This document shows positions 49,550 to 59,285 of a DNA stretch of 64,000 nucleotides, piece after piece (positions within the stretch are counted from its first letter, which is position 1; the number at the start of each line of letters is the position of its first letter). A program made the translations under genes and the position numbers. Source of the DNA: Caedibacter sp. 38-128. Its GTDB lineage: Bacteria > Pseudomonadota > Alphaproteobacteria > Caedimonadales > Caedimonadaceae. The stretch lies in contig MKUU01000060.1 in the NCBI GenBank assembly GCA_001898705.1, positions 104,067 through 168,066 on the forward strand, written 5' to 3'. The notes beneath the pieces are model-generated. The model searched no databases. It had not been told where the DNA came from and worked only from the letters and a program-made list of their open reading frames with translations.

Positions 49550-50053
49550 TTGCCACGCCAATCCTCAACATCGCTTATTGCATCAAACAATCCTATTGAT
49601 TTTATTGAAGAGACCTTAAACTCTGAAGAGTGGCCTTGTTATCGATTAAGTTCTGAAGAACTTTTAATTGAGATTCCAGGTCGTTGGTGTGACTATCGCT
49701 TGCAGTTCATATGGCAAGAGGACCTCAATATTTTGCAACTTTTTTGCTTAATGGATATTCGCCTGCAAGCAAAAGTAAAAACCGAAATTCAAGAACTGTT
49801 GTGCCTTATTAATGAAAAATTAGCGATAGGCCATTTTGAAATGATGCCTGATGAAGGGGTTCCAACTTATCGATATGGCTATCTTCTTTTAAATGTCAAA
49901 AACTTAGCTATTGAAGTTGTTGAAGAGATGATTAATATTAGTATTGCAGAATGTGAAAAATTCTATCCTGCTTTTCAATTTGTGATTTGGGGTGGAAAAT
50001 CTGCAAAAGAAGCTGCATCTGTTGCAATGCTTGATACAGTGGGTGAAGCGTAG
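49550..50053 (+). CDS. YbjN domain-containing protein
   Basis: A 167-residue protein of the YbjN family (a type III secretion chaperone-like fold). It starts at TTG 49550 with CGGAGG 8 bases upstream. Family features are WPCYRLSSEELLIEIPGRWCDYRLQFIW near the N-terminus and a helix before the C-terminal VIWGGKSAKEAASVAMLDTVG. In many alphaproteobacteria this gene is followed by proC; here a TetR gene follows directly and proC is absent. Confidence 0.88.
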   Translation: MPRQSSTSLIASNNPIDFIEETLNSEEWPCYRLSSEELLIEIPGRWCDYRLQFIWQEDLNILQLFCLMDIRLQAKVKTEIQELLCLINEKLAIGHFEMMPDEGVPTYRYGYLLLNVKNLAIEVVEEMINISIAECEKFYPAFQFVIWGGKSAKEAASVAMLDTVGEA

Positions 50054-50079
50054 AAGCAATAAGCGAGGGTGTTAGCTCC

Positions 50080-50640
50080 ATGGAGTCAGAAATAATGCGC
50101 TCTAAAATCGTAGAGACCGCTTTAGAAATATTGACACAGACGCCGTGGGACGCGCTAACAATGGAAGAGCTAGCGGCAAGACTATCGATAACGCCAATCC
50201 AGCTTTATACTTTTTTTCCGACGCGTTGTGATCTTCTGAAAGGTATTGTGCAATTTATTGATGATAAAATGCTTGTGCTTTATCGAGAAGGTAAAGAGGA
50301 TCTTTCTCTTCAAGAAAAGCTGTTTGATATCATCATGTGTCGGTTCGAAGTTATGGAAGCTTATAAAAAACCCTTAAAGAATATTATTCTTACTGTTTGG
50401 CGAGATCCGATCAGCTTTCCTAGCGGTATTTTTTCAGGTCTGCATTCCATGAATTTAATTCTTGGAGCTGTAGGGGTACCTGTTGAAGGCCTTAAAGGTA
50501 AGCTCAATATCAAAATTCTTTCTTTTTTTTATCTCTATACTCTGAAATTTTGGTTTGATGATGAGACCCAAGATATGGCTAAAACCTTAGCGCATGTCGA
50601 TAAAGGACTTAAAAATATCATTGATTTTTTAAATGTGTAA
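50080..50640 (+). CDS. TetR family transcriptional regulator
   Basis: A 186-residue protein with an N-terminal TetR helix-turn-helix (MRSKIVETALEILTQTPWDALTMEELAARLSITPIQLYTFFPTR region, residues 6-50). The effector domain is alpha-helical, with FFYLYTLKFWFDDETQDMAKT near the end. It lies 26 bases after the YbjN gene. The target is unknown. Relation to COQ9-like proteins was considered, but the COQ9 end motif is not seen. Confidence 0.82.
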   Translation: MESEIMRSKIVETALEILTQTPWDALTMEELAARLSITPIQLYTFFPTRCDLLKGIVQFIDDKMLVLYREGKEDLSLQEKLFDIIMCRFEVMEAYKKPLKNIILTVWRDPISFPSGIFSGLHSMNLILGAVGVPVEGLKGKLNIKILSFFYLYTLKFWFDDETQDMAKTLAHVDKGLKNIIDFLNV

Positions 50641-50707
50641 TTCTTAACGCATCTTTAACCTTTTCATTTGAGAATAGATCCTGGCCAAGTTAAACAGGGA
50701 GGGAAAA

Positions 50708-50866
50708 ATGAAAAAAACAATTACACTATGGTCTTTATATATCTTTTCACTTGTTGTTGCGAATATTCTTCAGGCTGGACATGGCAGCCCTTGGGATCCA
50801 AGAGACGAAAAAACAGACCAGGTTGTCGGCGAGGAAAATCAAACTCAACCTGTAGAACTAGAATAG
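50708..50866 (+). CDS. Tiny secreted peptide (paralog of 53151)
   Basis: A 52-residue gene with a strong ribosome site (AGGGAGGG). The signal peptide is about residues 1-23 (ending LQA), so the mature peptide is about 29 residues, AGHGSPWDPRDEKTDQVVGE... and acidic. The centre GSPWDPRD resembles GSSWNLRD of the peptide at 53151. The bases just upstream (CCAAGTTAAACAGGG, 50685-50699) also match those of the second copy. It is followed by a strong terminator. Function unknown. Confidence 0.72.
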   Translation: MKKTITLWSLYIFSLVVANILQAGHGSPWDPRDEKTDQVVGEENQTQPVELE

Positions 50867-50891
50867 GGACTTTAAGTCTTATCATAAATTT

Positions 50892-50923
50892 AAAAAGGCT
50901 TCGAAAGTTTTCGAAGCCTTTTT
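50892..50923. terminator. Bidirectional terminator after the tiny peptide gene
   Basis: AAAAAGGCTTCGAA (50892-50905) pairs with TTCGAAGCCTTTTT (50910-50923) around a short loop, with T-runs on both strands. It also serves the convergent 656-residue protein gene. Confidence 0.9.
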
Positions 50924-50931
50924 CTTAATTT

Positions 50932-52902
50932 TTAGAATCCTTTTAGAATTGTGGAATATAGGTTCCCGATGGTGTCTCTGTCCCATTGTGATTCTAGAAG
51001 TTCTACAATTTTTCGACTCCATTTCATCAACCATGCACGTTTAATGTTAATATGAGCAGTTTTGGTTGGCTGTTTTATGGTTGCAATATTTGTTATGATA
51101 TTGTTGTTTCCTTTATCAAAAAATGTACCAAAATATCCTTGGTCTACAACGAAAGATGGCACTAAACAAAGAACTTGAACAACTACAGGCGTACTCCAGG
51201 TATTAAAGGCAGTAATACCCGCCACTGTTTTAGCAAGAGAAAAAAGTCCGCCATTAAATATAGAAGACAAACTTATTGTTTTTCTTAGCCATGAAAAATC
51301 ACCAAGATGCTTGACTGAGAATGAGTTAAGCCAGCCTTTCATATATTGCTTCTGAGTATTATATTCTGCAAAAGACCGAAAGAGAAGATCAAAAATAGAA
51401 AGTGCCCAAGCAACCTCATTCGCAGGGGAGGTAGATATAGAGAGAACTTGAGTAAGGACTTGCTCAAGAATATATTGTGCAGTTACTGCACGGCCAATAG
51501 ACCCAGCACCTGTTAAAATGGTGCTTAATTTTTCAAGAAACTCTTCTTTCCAGGCATGAGGAATATCTTGTTGTACTTGAAAGTTCATTAAGCGAGCATT
51601 TGCATTTAAAAGTTCAGTTTCTTCGTCTGGTTCTTCGTCTGATCGTTCTTCTAAATTTTCAAAGTTCATCGTATGAGCAGCTTGTAAAAAGAGAGCACTC
51701 AAACCAAATAAGCGGTGAGAATCACCTTGTTCTAAATCGTCGTTTTGGGTATTCTTTCTTTCCATTTCTGCTAAGATGTTATCGTAAAGCTTAGTTGTAA
51801 AAGCATCATTTTTGGCTATTGCTTGTTGGCATTTTTTTACGGAGTCTATTAAAAGGCACCTTTTGGTGTGGCTAACCCTTGTATCATGACTATATTGGCA
51901 AAATAACCTATCAATATTAGCGCGTCCTATACCATAATATTGGGCCATCCAGGATGATAAATAAAACCCCCCTGTACCAAAAAATATCTTTTGAAAATGT
52001 TTATAATAAGCTAATTCAACAACACCTAAATTAATTGTAGCATCCAGGAATGATGCAAAAGCAAGAATACCAATAGTGGCCTTATGAAGTTTGGAAGTTT
52101 CAATTACGCATGGTATTGATGCATTTTCAATAGAACGTGTAGGAAATGCTTCATCTGAGAATAGAGTTTTGCCAATGATATAGAATCTGTTACCCATATT
52201 CATGGCAAAGCAAGGAGTTGTTGTAACCATTGTCCAAACCACAATTGCTGTCGAAAGACTCTCACCCACAGGGATATTGAAAAAACGACCAATTGAGCTG
52301 ACAAGAGTTCCTGTTTCAGGGGTTGAGGAAACGCAACCTGCGCAAAAACCAAGCACTCCTAACGCAATAGGTTTTATGGATCTTCTCGTATCAAAGGCGC
52401 GTTTGTCCATTTCTTGCATAAATGTTTTGATATTATCCCAATTATAAACTTGAGACCTTTGAGGTGCATTTGGATTATAAAAAACCATAGCACTTTCATA
52501 ATATTCCCCTGGTGCAAGCTCAAAAAGATTAACAGGTTTATGTAAATGAGTTTTACGCTGCGGGTAAGGAGGGGGAAGATCTAATGTTTGCTCATACGGT
52601 TTAGAATGATCTAGTAGCTTTATGCCATGATCGAAACTTTTTTCTCCAGCAACAATAGGTTTTTGTGGTATTTCAGAACTAGAAGCACTTTGGCCGCTTG
52701 CACGTCCTCCAATTAGATCTATCTCTTCTGTCTGGTCTAGTAAATGGTTTAGATCTTCTGAATAATTAGAGCCTTGAGAACTAGAAGAAGCTTCTTCATC
52801 TGAGTCGTCACTTGCATAGCCTGGAAAAGGCGCTATCAAAGATAGTGAAATTAAAGTTGTGAGAGAAAAAGCCGTGAATCGGCGCTTAAGTGTCAACATC
52901 AT
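50932..52902 (-). CDS. Large hypothetical membrane protein with signal peptide
   Basis: Not recognised. The 656-residue protein has a signal peptide (about residues 8-30, ending GYA), then an acidic Ser-rich region (31-75). Several hydrophobic segments follow, near 180-195, 225-240, 290-310, 325-340 and 565-605. An acidic patch around 425-440 (EERSDEEPDEETE) divides the protein. The overall layout suggests a multi-spanning membrane protein. It lies between, and is divergent from, two related tiny secreted peptide genes. Confidence 0.75.
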   Translation of the reverse strand: MMLTLKRRFTAFSLTTLISLSLIAPFPGYASDDSDEEASSSSQGSNYSEDLNHLLDQTEEIDLIGGRASGQSASSSEIPQKPIVAGEKSFDHGIKLLDHSKPYEQTLDLPPPYPQRKTHLHKPVNLFELAPGEYYESAMVFYNPNAPQRSQVYNWDNIKTFMQEMDKRAFDTRRSIKPIALGVLGFCAGCVSSTPETGTLVSSIGRFFNIPVGESLSTAIVVWTMVTTTPCFAMNMGNRFYIIGKTLFSDEAFPTRSIENASIPCVIETSKLHKATIGILAFASFLDATINLGVVELAYYKHFQKIFFGTGGFYLSSWMAQYYGIGRANIDRLFCQYSHDTRVSHTKRCLLIDSVKKCQQAIAKNDAFTTKLYDNILAEMERKNTQNDDLEQGDSHRLFGLSALFLQAAHTMNFENLEERSDEEPDEETELLNANARLMNFQVQQDIPHAWKEEFLEKLSTILTGAGSIGRAVTAQYILEQVLTQVLSISTSPANEVAWALSIFDLLFRSFAEYNTQKQYMKGWLNSFSVKHLGDFSWLRKTISLSSIFNGGLFSLAKTVAGITAFNTWSTPVVVQVLCLVPSFVVDQGYFGTFFDKGNNNIITNIATIKQPTKTAHINIKRAWLMKWSRKIVELLESQWDRDTIGNLYSTILKGF

Positions 52903-53150
52903 GAATCCCCTTTTTCATGTTTTTTGTTAAGCTTTTGAAAAAATTTATCCTTAATTTGAGTAAAATTTAACAAAGCTAACCGTTTATATTATAATTAAAG
53001 CAGTGTGGCAATTATCTTTTCTCATAGGAAAATCTGCATCAAGAAATTTTAAATTTTTACTTCTATATTTTTATTGTTACCTATGATTTTTAAGGGAAAA
53101 TTAATTTTTTTCCTTAAAACTAAATACACCAAGCAAAACAGGGCAATAAA

Positions 53151-53315
53151 ATGAAGAATAAGTTTACGAATTTAATTTTTGTATTTACTTTTTTGACCAT
53201 CGCACATCATTTTTATATAGGGAGTTCTTGGAATTTAAGAGATAATGATAGATACGATGTGGGAAATTCTACAATTGAAAATTCAATTCAAAAGGAAACA
53301 CTCCAAGAACTATAA
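53151..53315 (+). CDS. Tiny secreted peptide (paralog of 50708)
   Basis: A 54-residue gene. The N-terminal hydrophobic segment (about residues 8-22) is a signal sequence or anchor. The rest, GSSWNLRDNDRYDVGN..., aligns with GSPWDPRDEKTDQVVGE of the peptide at 50708, and both end in short acidic/Gln-rich tails. CCAAGCAAAACAGGG (53129-53143) upstream matches the equivalent bases at 50685. The ribosome site (CAGGG) is weaker than in the first copy. Confidence 0.62.
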   Translation: MKNKFTNLIFVFTFLTIAHHFYIGSSWNLRDNDRYDVGNSTIENSIQKETLQEL

Positions 53316-53424
53316 TAAATACTAAAATAAGACCTCATTTTTTTAAGTTTATTCTTTCTTAAATGAGATCATGTTTGATCCTGGCTTTTAGTTCCTCTTC
53401 TTATTTTTGGTTCCTTGAATCTTC

Positions 53425-53453
53425 TTGACCCTTCCTTTCTTAAATGTGATAAT
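53425..53453 (+). promoter_or_regulatory. Promoter for phaP
   Basis: TTGACC (53425-53430) and GATAAT (53448-53453), 17 bases apart, 35 bases before the phasin ATG. Confidence 0.65.
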
Positions 53454-53487
53454 AATTAGGAAAAATATGATAAAAGGGGAGAATATT

Positions 53488-53931
53488 ATGGCAGATCAAG
53501 CTAACTCAGATAAAAAAACACAAAGCAATCCATTTGAATTCTTTAAAGATATGAAGATGCCTTCAATTGATTATGAAGCGCTGCTTGCGATTCAACGTAA
53601 GAACCTTGAGGCACTTGCAAACACGCAAAAATCCACCATGGAAGCTATTAAGACAATAGCGGGTCTTCATCAAGAATATACAAAGAATGCCATTGAGCAA
53701 GCAAACCAAACGCTTAAACAAGCGATGAGCGCTAAAACTCTGGAAGAGCAGATGAAAGTCCATGGTGAAGCAGTTAAAGCAGGTTTCCAAGATTGGATGA
53801 AGCATACCCAACAAGTTGGGAAGCATTGGACAGAAGCCGGCAAGAATTTCCATGAAGATATGGGCGCTTCTGTGAAGAAAAATATGAAAGATGCGCAAGC
53901 TTTTTATGAAAAAGCAAAGAAAGCACATTAA
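53488..53931 (+). CDS. phaP: Phasin family protein
   Basis: A 147-residue amphipathic helical protein that coats PHB granules. ATG 53488 follows AAAAGGGGAG by 6 bases; the longer open frame begins inside the promoter. PSIDYEALLAIQRKNLEAL near residues 30-48 is the typical phasin start, and the rest is helical with no membrane segment. It is a stand-alone gene with its own promoter, 16 kb from phaB and phaC. Confidence 0.92.
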   Translation: MADQANSDKKTQSNPFEFFKDMKMPSIDYEALLAIQRKNLEALANTQKSTMEAIKTIAGLHQEYTKNAIEQANQTLKQAMSAKTLEEQMKVHGEAVKAGFQDWMKHTQQVGKHWTEAGKNFHEDMGASVKKNMKDAQAFYEKAKKAH

Positions 53932-53967
53932 TTACAGAATTATTGACTAAAGAATATTCTTAAGCAA

Positions 53968-53993
53968 GGGAGGGGAGAAATCCTCTCCTTTAA
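53968..53993 (+). terminator. Probable phaP terminator
   Basis: GGGGAG (53972-53977) pairs with CTCTCC (53983-53988) with one G-T pair, extended by A-T and G-T, and is followed by a T-rich stretch. It lies just before the convergent GNAT gene. Confidence 0.55.
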
Positions 53994-54511
53994 TCTTTTA
54001 AGATAAGAGACATATAATAAAGCTCATACATCTTATCCTCTACTAAAAGAGCACAAGGTTCTGTTCCCCATATTTTAAAGCCGCATGACTCATAAAGTTT
54101 TAAGGCAGCATTATTGGTTGTTCTCACAGTTAAACTTATAGCTTTACAGTTCGTTATCTTTTTAAGCTCTATAATAGCTGTTTCTAACAGCAATCTACCA
54201 TATGACTTTTGACGATATTGTGGCTGGATGTAAGTTCCCCAAAGGGCATATTTATGGGCTATTGAAATTTTATTAAAACGATAAAAAGCAACGAAGCCTA
54301 TCAGCGTTTCTTCAAGAAAAGCACCAAAGAAAAGATCATCAATGGCTGTTTTTTCTAGTTTTTTAGCATAAATCTGCTTCCCAGAAGAAAATTCTTCCTC
54401 ATACGAAGTTAGAAAGCTTGTTGGAGAATTTTGTAAAGCTTCAAGACGCAGCTGAAAAAAAGTCTCCAAATCATTTTCATTGAGACGGCGTATTTGAATG
54501 TTGAGCAGCAT
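53990..54511 (-). CDS. GNAT family N-acetyltransferase (tandem copy 1)
   Basis: A 173-residue acetyl-CoA-dependent acyltransferase. IRRLNENDLETFFQLRLEAL is the N-terminal GNAT motif, and YIQPQYRQKSYGRLLLETAI is motif A (acetyl-CoA pyrophosphate loop). AALKLYESCGFKIWGTEP is motif B. The substrate is unknown. It resembles the neighbour at 54590 along its length, so the two likely arose by duplication. Confidence 0.9.
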   Translation of the reverse strand: MLLNIQIRRLNENDLETFFQLRLEALQNSPTSFLTSYEEEFSSGKQIYAKKLEKTAIDDLFFGAFLEETLIGFVAFYRFNKISIAHKYALWGTYIQPQYRQKSYGRLLLETAIIELKKITNCKAISLTVRTTNNAALKLYESCGFKIWGTEPCALLVEDKMYELYYMSLILKD

Positions 54512-54589
54512 GATTTTTCCTATTATTTACTTCCCCAATTAATGAGGTAAGGTGATAATTTTTAATTCCTTAATAATAATACTTCAAAG

Positions 54590-55096
54590 TTAGTCTCTTA
54601 ATGGAAGAAACATGTGAGAAATTTCATAAGTTGGCTCTTTTACTTCAGTGCGCTCTATTTTAAATCCATATGATTCATAAAGCTTTTGCGCAGCACGACT
54701 CGCGCTCTCGACACTTAAAGAAATTACATGACATTTCATATGTTCTTTTGCATGATGAATGGCAGTCTCAAGCAACGTTTTTGCAATACCTATGCCACGA
54801 TATTTAGGCTGCGTATAAACACCTCGAATGATGGCGGAAGAACTCGCTTTGTCTTTGTTTTTTTTAAGGAGACCAAGAGTCCCTAATAAGGCATCATGAA
54901 GAAAAGCACCAAAAATAAGATTGCTTTTATCATCAGAGGTAAGCGAATCTTGAAAAGTTTGCATGATCTGTTGCTTAGCTTCTTTTGTCGACATTAAGAA
55001 GCTTTCCGGCGCCTCTTCTAAAGCTAGTAAAAGGAGGCCAAAATAAGCCTCTCTATCATTCTTTCCCAATTCACGAATCTTGATATCACTTCGCAT
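54590..55096 (-). CDS. GNAT family N-acetyltransferase (tandem copy 2)
   Basis: A 168-residue GNAT protein. IRELGKNDREAYFGLLLLALEEAP opens the fold, YTQPKYRGIGIAKTLLETAI is the acetyl-CoA loop, and AAQKLYESYGFKIERTE is motif B. It begins 14 bases after lepA, so it is probably in the pheS-pheT-lepA transcript, with the related gene at 53990 behind it. Substrate unknown. Confidence 0.9.
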   Translation of the reverse strand: MRSDIKIRELGKNDREAYFGLLLLALEEAPESFLMSTKEAKQQIMQTFQDSLTSDDKSNLIFGAFLHDALLGTLGLLKKNKDKASSSAIIRGVYTQPKYRGIGIAKTLLETAIHHAKEHMKCHVISLSVESASRAAQKLYESYGFKIERTEVKEPTYEISHMFLPLRD

Positions 55097-55110
55097 TCAA
55101 ACCTTATTCT

Positions 55111-56913
55111 CTAATCCTCACCCATTCTCAGAGCAGCTAAGAAGGCGCTTTGAGGAATTTCAACCTTTCCGAATTGACGCATGCGCTTTTTACCCGCTTT
55201 TTGTTTTTCAAGAAGTTTGCGTTTACGGGAAATATCACCCCCATAACATTTTGCGAGAACATCTTTTCGAAGGGCAGAAATTGTCTCGCGTGCAATGACT
55301 TTCGCGCCAATGGCCGCTTGAATTGGAATCTTAAACAATTGCCGCGGAATGAGATCTTTCAGGCGTGCACACAGAGCACGGCCGCGATTTTCAGCTTGAG
55401 TGCGGTGAACGATGCAGGAAAGAGCATCAACAGGTTCTGCATTAATTAAGATGCTGAGTTTAACAAGATCGCCTTCACGATATTCATCAATTTCATAATC
55501 AAAGCTGGCATAGCCTCGAGAAACGGACTTAAGACGGTCATAAAAATCAAAGACCACTTCGTTTAAAGGAAGACGATAAACCACCATTGCTCGGTTGCCG
55601 ACATAGGTAAGATCAATTTGCTCGCCCCGGCGATCTGTACACAAGGTCAAAATAGAGCCTAAATGCTCATCAGGGACAAGAATAGTAGCTTTAATCCAAG
55701 GTTCTTCAATAGTGTCAATCTTTACAGAATCAGGAAAATCAGCGGGATTATGAAGTTCAATTTGCTCGCCATTCGTTAAGCGAATGCGATAAACAACACT
55801 CGGGGCCGTGGTAATTAAATCGAGATCATATTCACGCTCAAGACGTTCTTGAACAATCTCAAGGTGTAAAAGTCCCAAAAAGCCACACCGAAAGCCAAAT
55901 CCAAGTGCCGCTGAACTTTCAGCTTCAAAGCTAAAGCTTGCATCATTAAGGCGCAATTTTGCGAGACTTTCGCGAAGATTTTCAAAATCATCTGCCTCGG
56001 CAGGGAAAAGGCCACAAAAAACAACAGGAATGCTCGGTTTGAACCCTGTAAATGGCTGGTCTGTGGGTCTTTTTTCCTCAGTAATCGTATCACCCACTTT
56101 ACAGTCAGCAACATGCTTGATGCTTGCGGTGATAAAGCCAACTTCGCCAGGATAAAGGCCATCAACCATCACTTTTTTAGGCGTGAAGACCCCTACACTG
56201 TCGACTTGATGGACGGCGCCTGCAGCCATCATTTTTACTTTCATTCCCTTTTTAAGAACGCCATCTTTAATGCGGACTAAAATGATGACACCTAAATATG
56301 GGTCATACCAGCTATCGATGAGAAGTGCCTTAAGAGGAGCATCAAGATCACCATCAGGGGCGGGAAGTTTCGCCACGAGAGCTTCTAGAACATCTTGAAT
56401 TCCTATGCCAGTCTTGGCTGAAACGGAAACGGCTTCTGAGGTGTCGAGTCCGATTACATCCTCGATTTGCTTTTTAACGCGATCAGGATCCGCTGCAGGC
56501 AGGTCAATTTTATTGAGGACAGGAATAATTTCATGGTTATTGTCGATGGCTTGATAGACGTTTGCAAGGGTTTGCGCTTCCACGCCCTGACTTGCATCCA
56601 CCACTAAAAGAGAGCCTTCACAGGCTGCCAGAGAGCGACTAACCTCATATGCAAAGTCAACGTGTCCTGGTGTATCCATCAGGTTGAGTTGGTATGTTTT
56701 ACCATCTTTTGCCTTATAATTTAGCCTGACGGTTTGGGCCTTGATGGTAATGCCGCGTTCACGCTCAATGTCCATGCTGTCGAGCACTTGTTCGACCAGT
56801 TCACGTTCATTCAAGCCACCACAGACTTGAATAAGACGATCGGCCAACGTTGATTTACCATGGTCAATGTGAGCAATAATTGAGAAATTGCGAATGTGAG
56901 ACTGAAGGGTCAT
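55111..56913 (-). CDS. lepA: Elongation factor 4 (LepA)
   Basis: A ribosome-associated GTPase that remodels stalled or misassembled ribosomes. The 600-residue protein has the P-loop AHIDHGKST, the switch region [18 protein letters not shown] and [10 protein letters not shown]. The LepA-specific C-terminal domain is complete ([21 protein letters not shown]). The start overlaps the pheT stop by 4 bases. Confidence 0.97.
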   Translation of the reverse strand: MTLQSHIRNFSIIAHIDHGKSTLADRLIQVCGGLNERELVEQVLDSMDIERERGITIKAQTVRLNYKAKDGKTYQLNLMDTPGHVDFAYEVSRSLAACEGSLLVVDASQGVEAQTLANVYQAIDNNHEIIPVLNKIDLPAADPDRVKKQIEDVIGLDTSEAVSVSAKTGIGIQDVLEALVAKLPAPDGDLDAPLKALLIDSWYDPYLGVIILVRIKDGVLKKGMKVKMMAAGAVHQVDSVGVFTPKKVMVDGLYPGEVGFITASIKHVADCKVGDTITEEKRPTDQPFTGFKPSIPVVFCGLFPAEADDFENLRESLAKLRLNDASFSFEAESSAALGFGFRCGFLGLLHLEIVQERLEREYDLDLITTAPSVVYRIRLTNGEQIELHNPADFPDSVKIDTIEEPWIKATILVPDEHLGSILTLCTDRRGEQIDLTYVGNRAMVVYRLPLNEVVFDFYDRLKSVSRGYASFDYEIDEYREGDLVKLSILINAEPVDALSCIVHRTQAENRGRALCARLKDLIPRQLFKIPIQAAIGAKVIARETISALRKDVLAKCYGGDISRKRKLLEKQKAGKKRMRQFGKVEIPQSAFLAALRMGED

Positions 56914-59285
56914 GTGCGTAACTGAGCTCCGATCTGTTGTGCGGCTGAAATGATCTTGTCAGAAAGATCAGAGATTTGAGCTTCTGTCAAGGTTGCCTCT
57001 TGAGGTTCAAGTCGAATTGAGATGGCGATTGATTTTTTGCCTTCAGGTACACCAGTTCCTTGATAAACGTCAAAAATACGAATCTCTTTAATGAGATGTT
57101 GGTCAACCTTGCGAATTGCGGAAAGTAGTTTATCGGCTGTGAGGCTCTCGTCAAGAATGAACGCGAAATCACGCTCAACAACTTGATAAGTGCTTAACAC
57201 TAAAGGCTTTTTACGGAAATCTTTCTTAGGAAGTGGAATTGAATCGATATAACATTCAAAAGCAACCACAGAAGTCTCTAAATCAAATTCTTTTAAAAGG
57301 GCAGGGTGGATTTCACCAACAGTCGCAAGTGTGAGTTTAGGCCCCAGTTTTAAAGAGGCTGAACGGCCTGGATGGTACCAAGAAGGGGCTTCAGCTATTA
57401 ATTGAGGTGTTGAAGCTTCAATTCCAAGAGAGGTTAAAAGAGCTAAAACATCGGCTTTTATATCATAGAAATCCGCGGGACGTTGAGGGGATGCCCAATG
57501 TTTAGCGTTGATTTCACCAGCTCGGACGGCGGCTACCACGAGTGTTTGTGTATTCTCTAGATATTGATGCCCAACTTCAAAGAGGGCAGGATTTTTAATG
57601 CCACGAGAAAGATTGCGTGCAACAGCAGATAAAAGATTTGGCAGCAAAGAGGGTCTCATATCTGAGAGGTCGGCACTAATCGGATTTTCAATTTTTAAGG
57701 CAGAAAGTCCGCCCTTAAACAGCTTGGCTTGCTTTTCAGAAAGAAAAGACCAAGTCAAAGCTTCATAGAACCCGCGGCTGGCAAGCGATCTTCTTGCAAT
57801 CCAGCGACGTTTTTGAGAAGAAGCAATCATAGAATTGTCGGAAAGTTGCTCATCAATATCTGGTTTTGGCAGGTCTTCAGCTGGAATTGCATCATAGCCT
57901 TTCACTCTTAAAACTTCTTCAACAAGATCAGCACTTCCTTCTAAGTCTTTTCGCCAAGTAGGTGTACGGACTTCATTTTGTGTAATGTGACATCCAAGTC
58001 TCTCTAAGATGGCATGACTCTCTTCTTCAGGAAGTTTCAAGCCACCTAAAGAGGCAATACGCTTAAAGTCAAAGAGAATGGTTTTAGGATGATCCGGTAA
58101 TTGTCCAGCTCGCACTATTTCACTGGGTTCGCCTCCACAAATATCCAAAATGAGCTGTGTCGCCTGTTCAATGCACTCATCAATAATGGCAGGATCAACA
58201 CCTCGCTCAAGACGATAACGTGAATCCGTTATAATTCCTGCTTTACGACCTGTCATGGCAATGCTGATAGGGTCAAAAAACGCACACTCTAAAAATGCGT
58301 TTTGTGTTTCTAACTGGGCTCCACTTTCCATACCGCCAATAATCCCTCCAACAGCTAAAGGACCTTGTGTATCAGCGACGATGGTCATGTCGTTATCTAA
58401 CGTATAGCTTTTACTATTAAGGGCCAGAAGTGTTTCACCCGCCATGGCAGCTCTAACAGTAAGGTTTCCATTAATTTTATCCGCATCGAACACATGCATA
58501 GGACGGCCTCGATCGAAACAAATGAAGTTGGTAATATCAACAAGGGCTGAAATAGGGCGAATACCGATGGCTTTAAGCTTCTTTTGTAGCCATTGAGGAC
58601 TTTCGCAATTGGTGAGACCCCGAATAAAACGACCGGCAAAATAAGAACATGCCTGAGAAGGGGCAAGTGTCACTGTAAGAGGACTTTTATAAGTTCCTTG
58701 AACAGGGGGGACTTTAAGTTTTGTTAAGGTGCCAAGCGTGGTTGCAGCCAGGTCGCGCGCAATGCCTCTGACGCCCAAACAATCTCCACGATTGGGGGTG
58801 ACTTCCACGTCTAAAATAGGATCATCAAGTCCTGCATAAACAGCAAAATCCATACCAACAGGCGCCTCTTCAGGAAGCTCAATAATGCCTTCTGATGTCT
58901 CTGCAAGTTCTAATTCTTGCTCAGAGCACATCATGCCATGACTTTCAACGCCTCTAACAGCGGCAATTTTCATCACCATACCATTGCTAGGAATCGTCAG
59001 GCCTGGAGAAGCTAGAACACCTTTCATTCCTTGGTGGGCATTTGCACCTCCGCAAACGACCTGAAGTTTTTCTTGTCCCGTATCAACTAGCAAGACCTTA
59101 AGGCGATCGGCATCAGGATGAGGTTTAGCTTCGAGAACAGAGACAACTTTAAAACCTTTGAGGCGTTCACCAGGATGTTGAACACTGTCAACGACAAGGC
59201 CCAAAGCATTGAGGCGCTCAACAATTTCATTAAGCGAAGCTTCTGTCGAGAGATGTTCTTTAAGCCAGGAAAGTGTAAGTTTCAT
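56910..59285 (-). CDS. pheT: Phenylalanine--tRNA ligase, beta subunit
   Basis: The large subunit of the alpha2-beta2 enzyme that charges tRNA-Phe. At 791 residues it has the N-terminal tRNA-binding domain (about 40-150), B3/B4 editing region, B5 domain and C-terminal ferredoxin-like anticodon-binding domain (about 697-790; [16 protein letters not shown]). It overlaps pheS by 4 bases and lepA by 4 bases. Confidence 0.97.
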   Translation of the reverse strand: MKLTLSWLKEHLSTEASLNEIVERLNALGLVVDSVQHPGERLKGFKVVSVLEAKPHPDADRLKVLLVDTGQEKLQVVCGGANAHQGMKGVLASPGLTIPSNGMVMKIAAVRGVESHGMMCSEQELELAETSEGIIELPEEAPVGMDFAVYAGLDDPILDVEVTPNRGDCLGVRGIARDLAATTLGTLTKLKVPPVQGTYKSPLTVTLAPSQACSYFAGRFIRGLTNCESPQWLQKKLKAIGIRPISALVDITNFICFDRGRPMHVFDADKINGNLTVRAAMAGETLLALNSKSYTLDNDMTIVADTQGPLAVGGIIGGMESGAQLETQNAFLECAFFDPISIAMTGRKAGIITDSRYRLERGVDPAIIDECIEQATQLILDICGGEPSEIVRAGQLPDHPKTILFDFKRIASLGGLKLPEEESHAILERLGCHITQNEVRTPTWRKDLEGSADLVEEVLRVKGYDAIPAEDLPKPDIDEQLSDNSMIASSQKRRWIARRSLASRGFYEALTWSFLSEKQAKLFKGGLSALKIENPISADLSDMRPSLLPNLLSAVARNLSRGIKNPALFEVGHQYLENTQTLVVAAVRAGEINAKHWASPQRPADFYDIKADVLALLTSLGIEASTPQLIAEAPSWYHPGRSASLKLGPKLTLATVGEIHPALLKEFDLETSVVAFECYIDSIPLPKKDFRKKPLVLSTYQVVERDFAFILDESLTADKLLSAIRKVDQHLIKEIRIFDVYQGTGVPEGKKSIAISIRLEPQEATLTEAQISDLSDKIISAAQQIGAQLRT

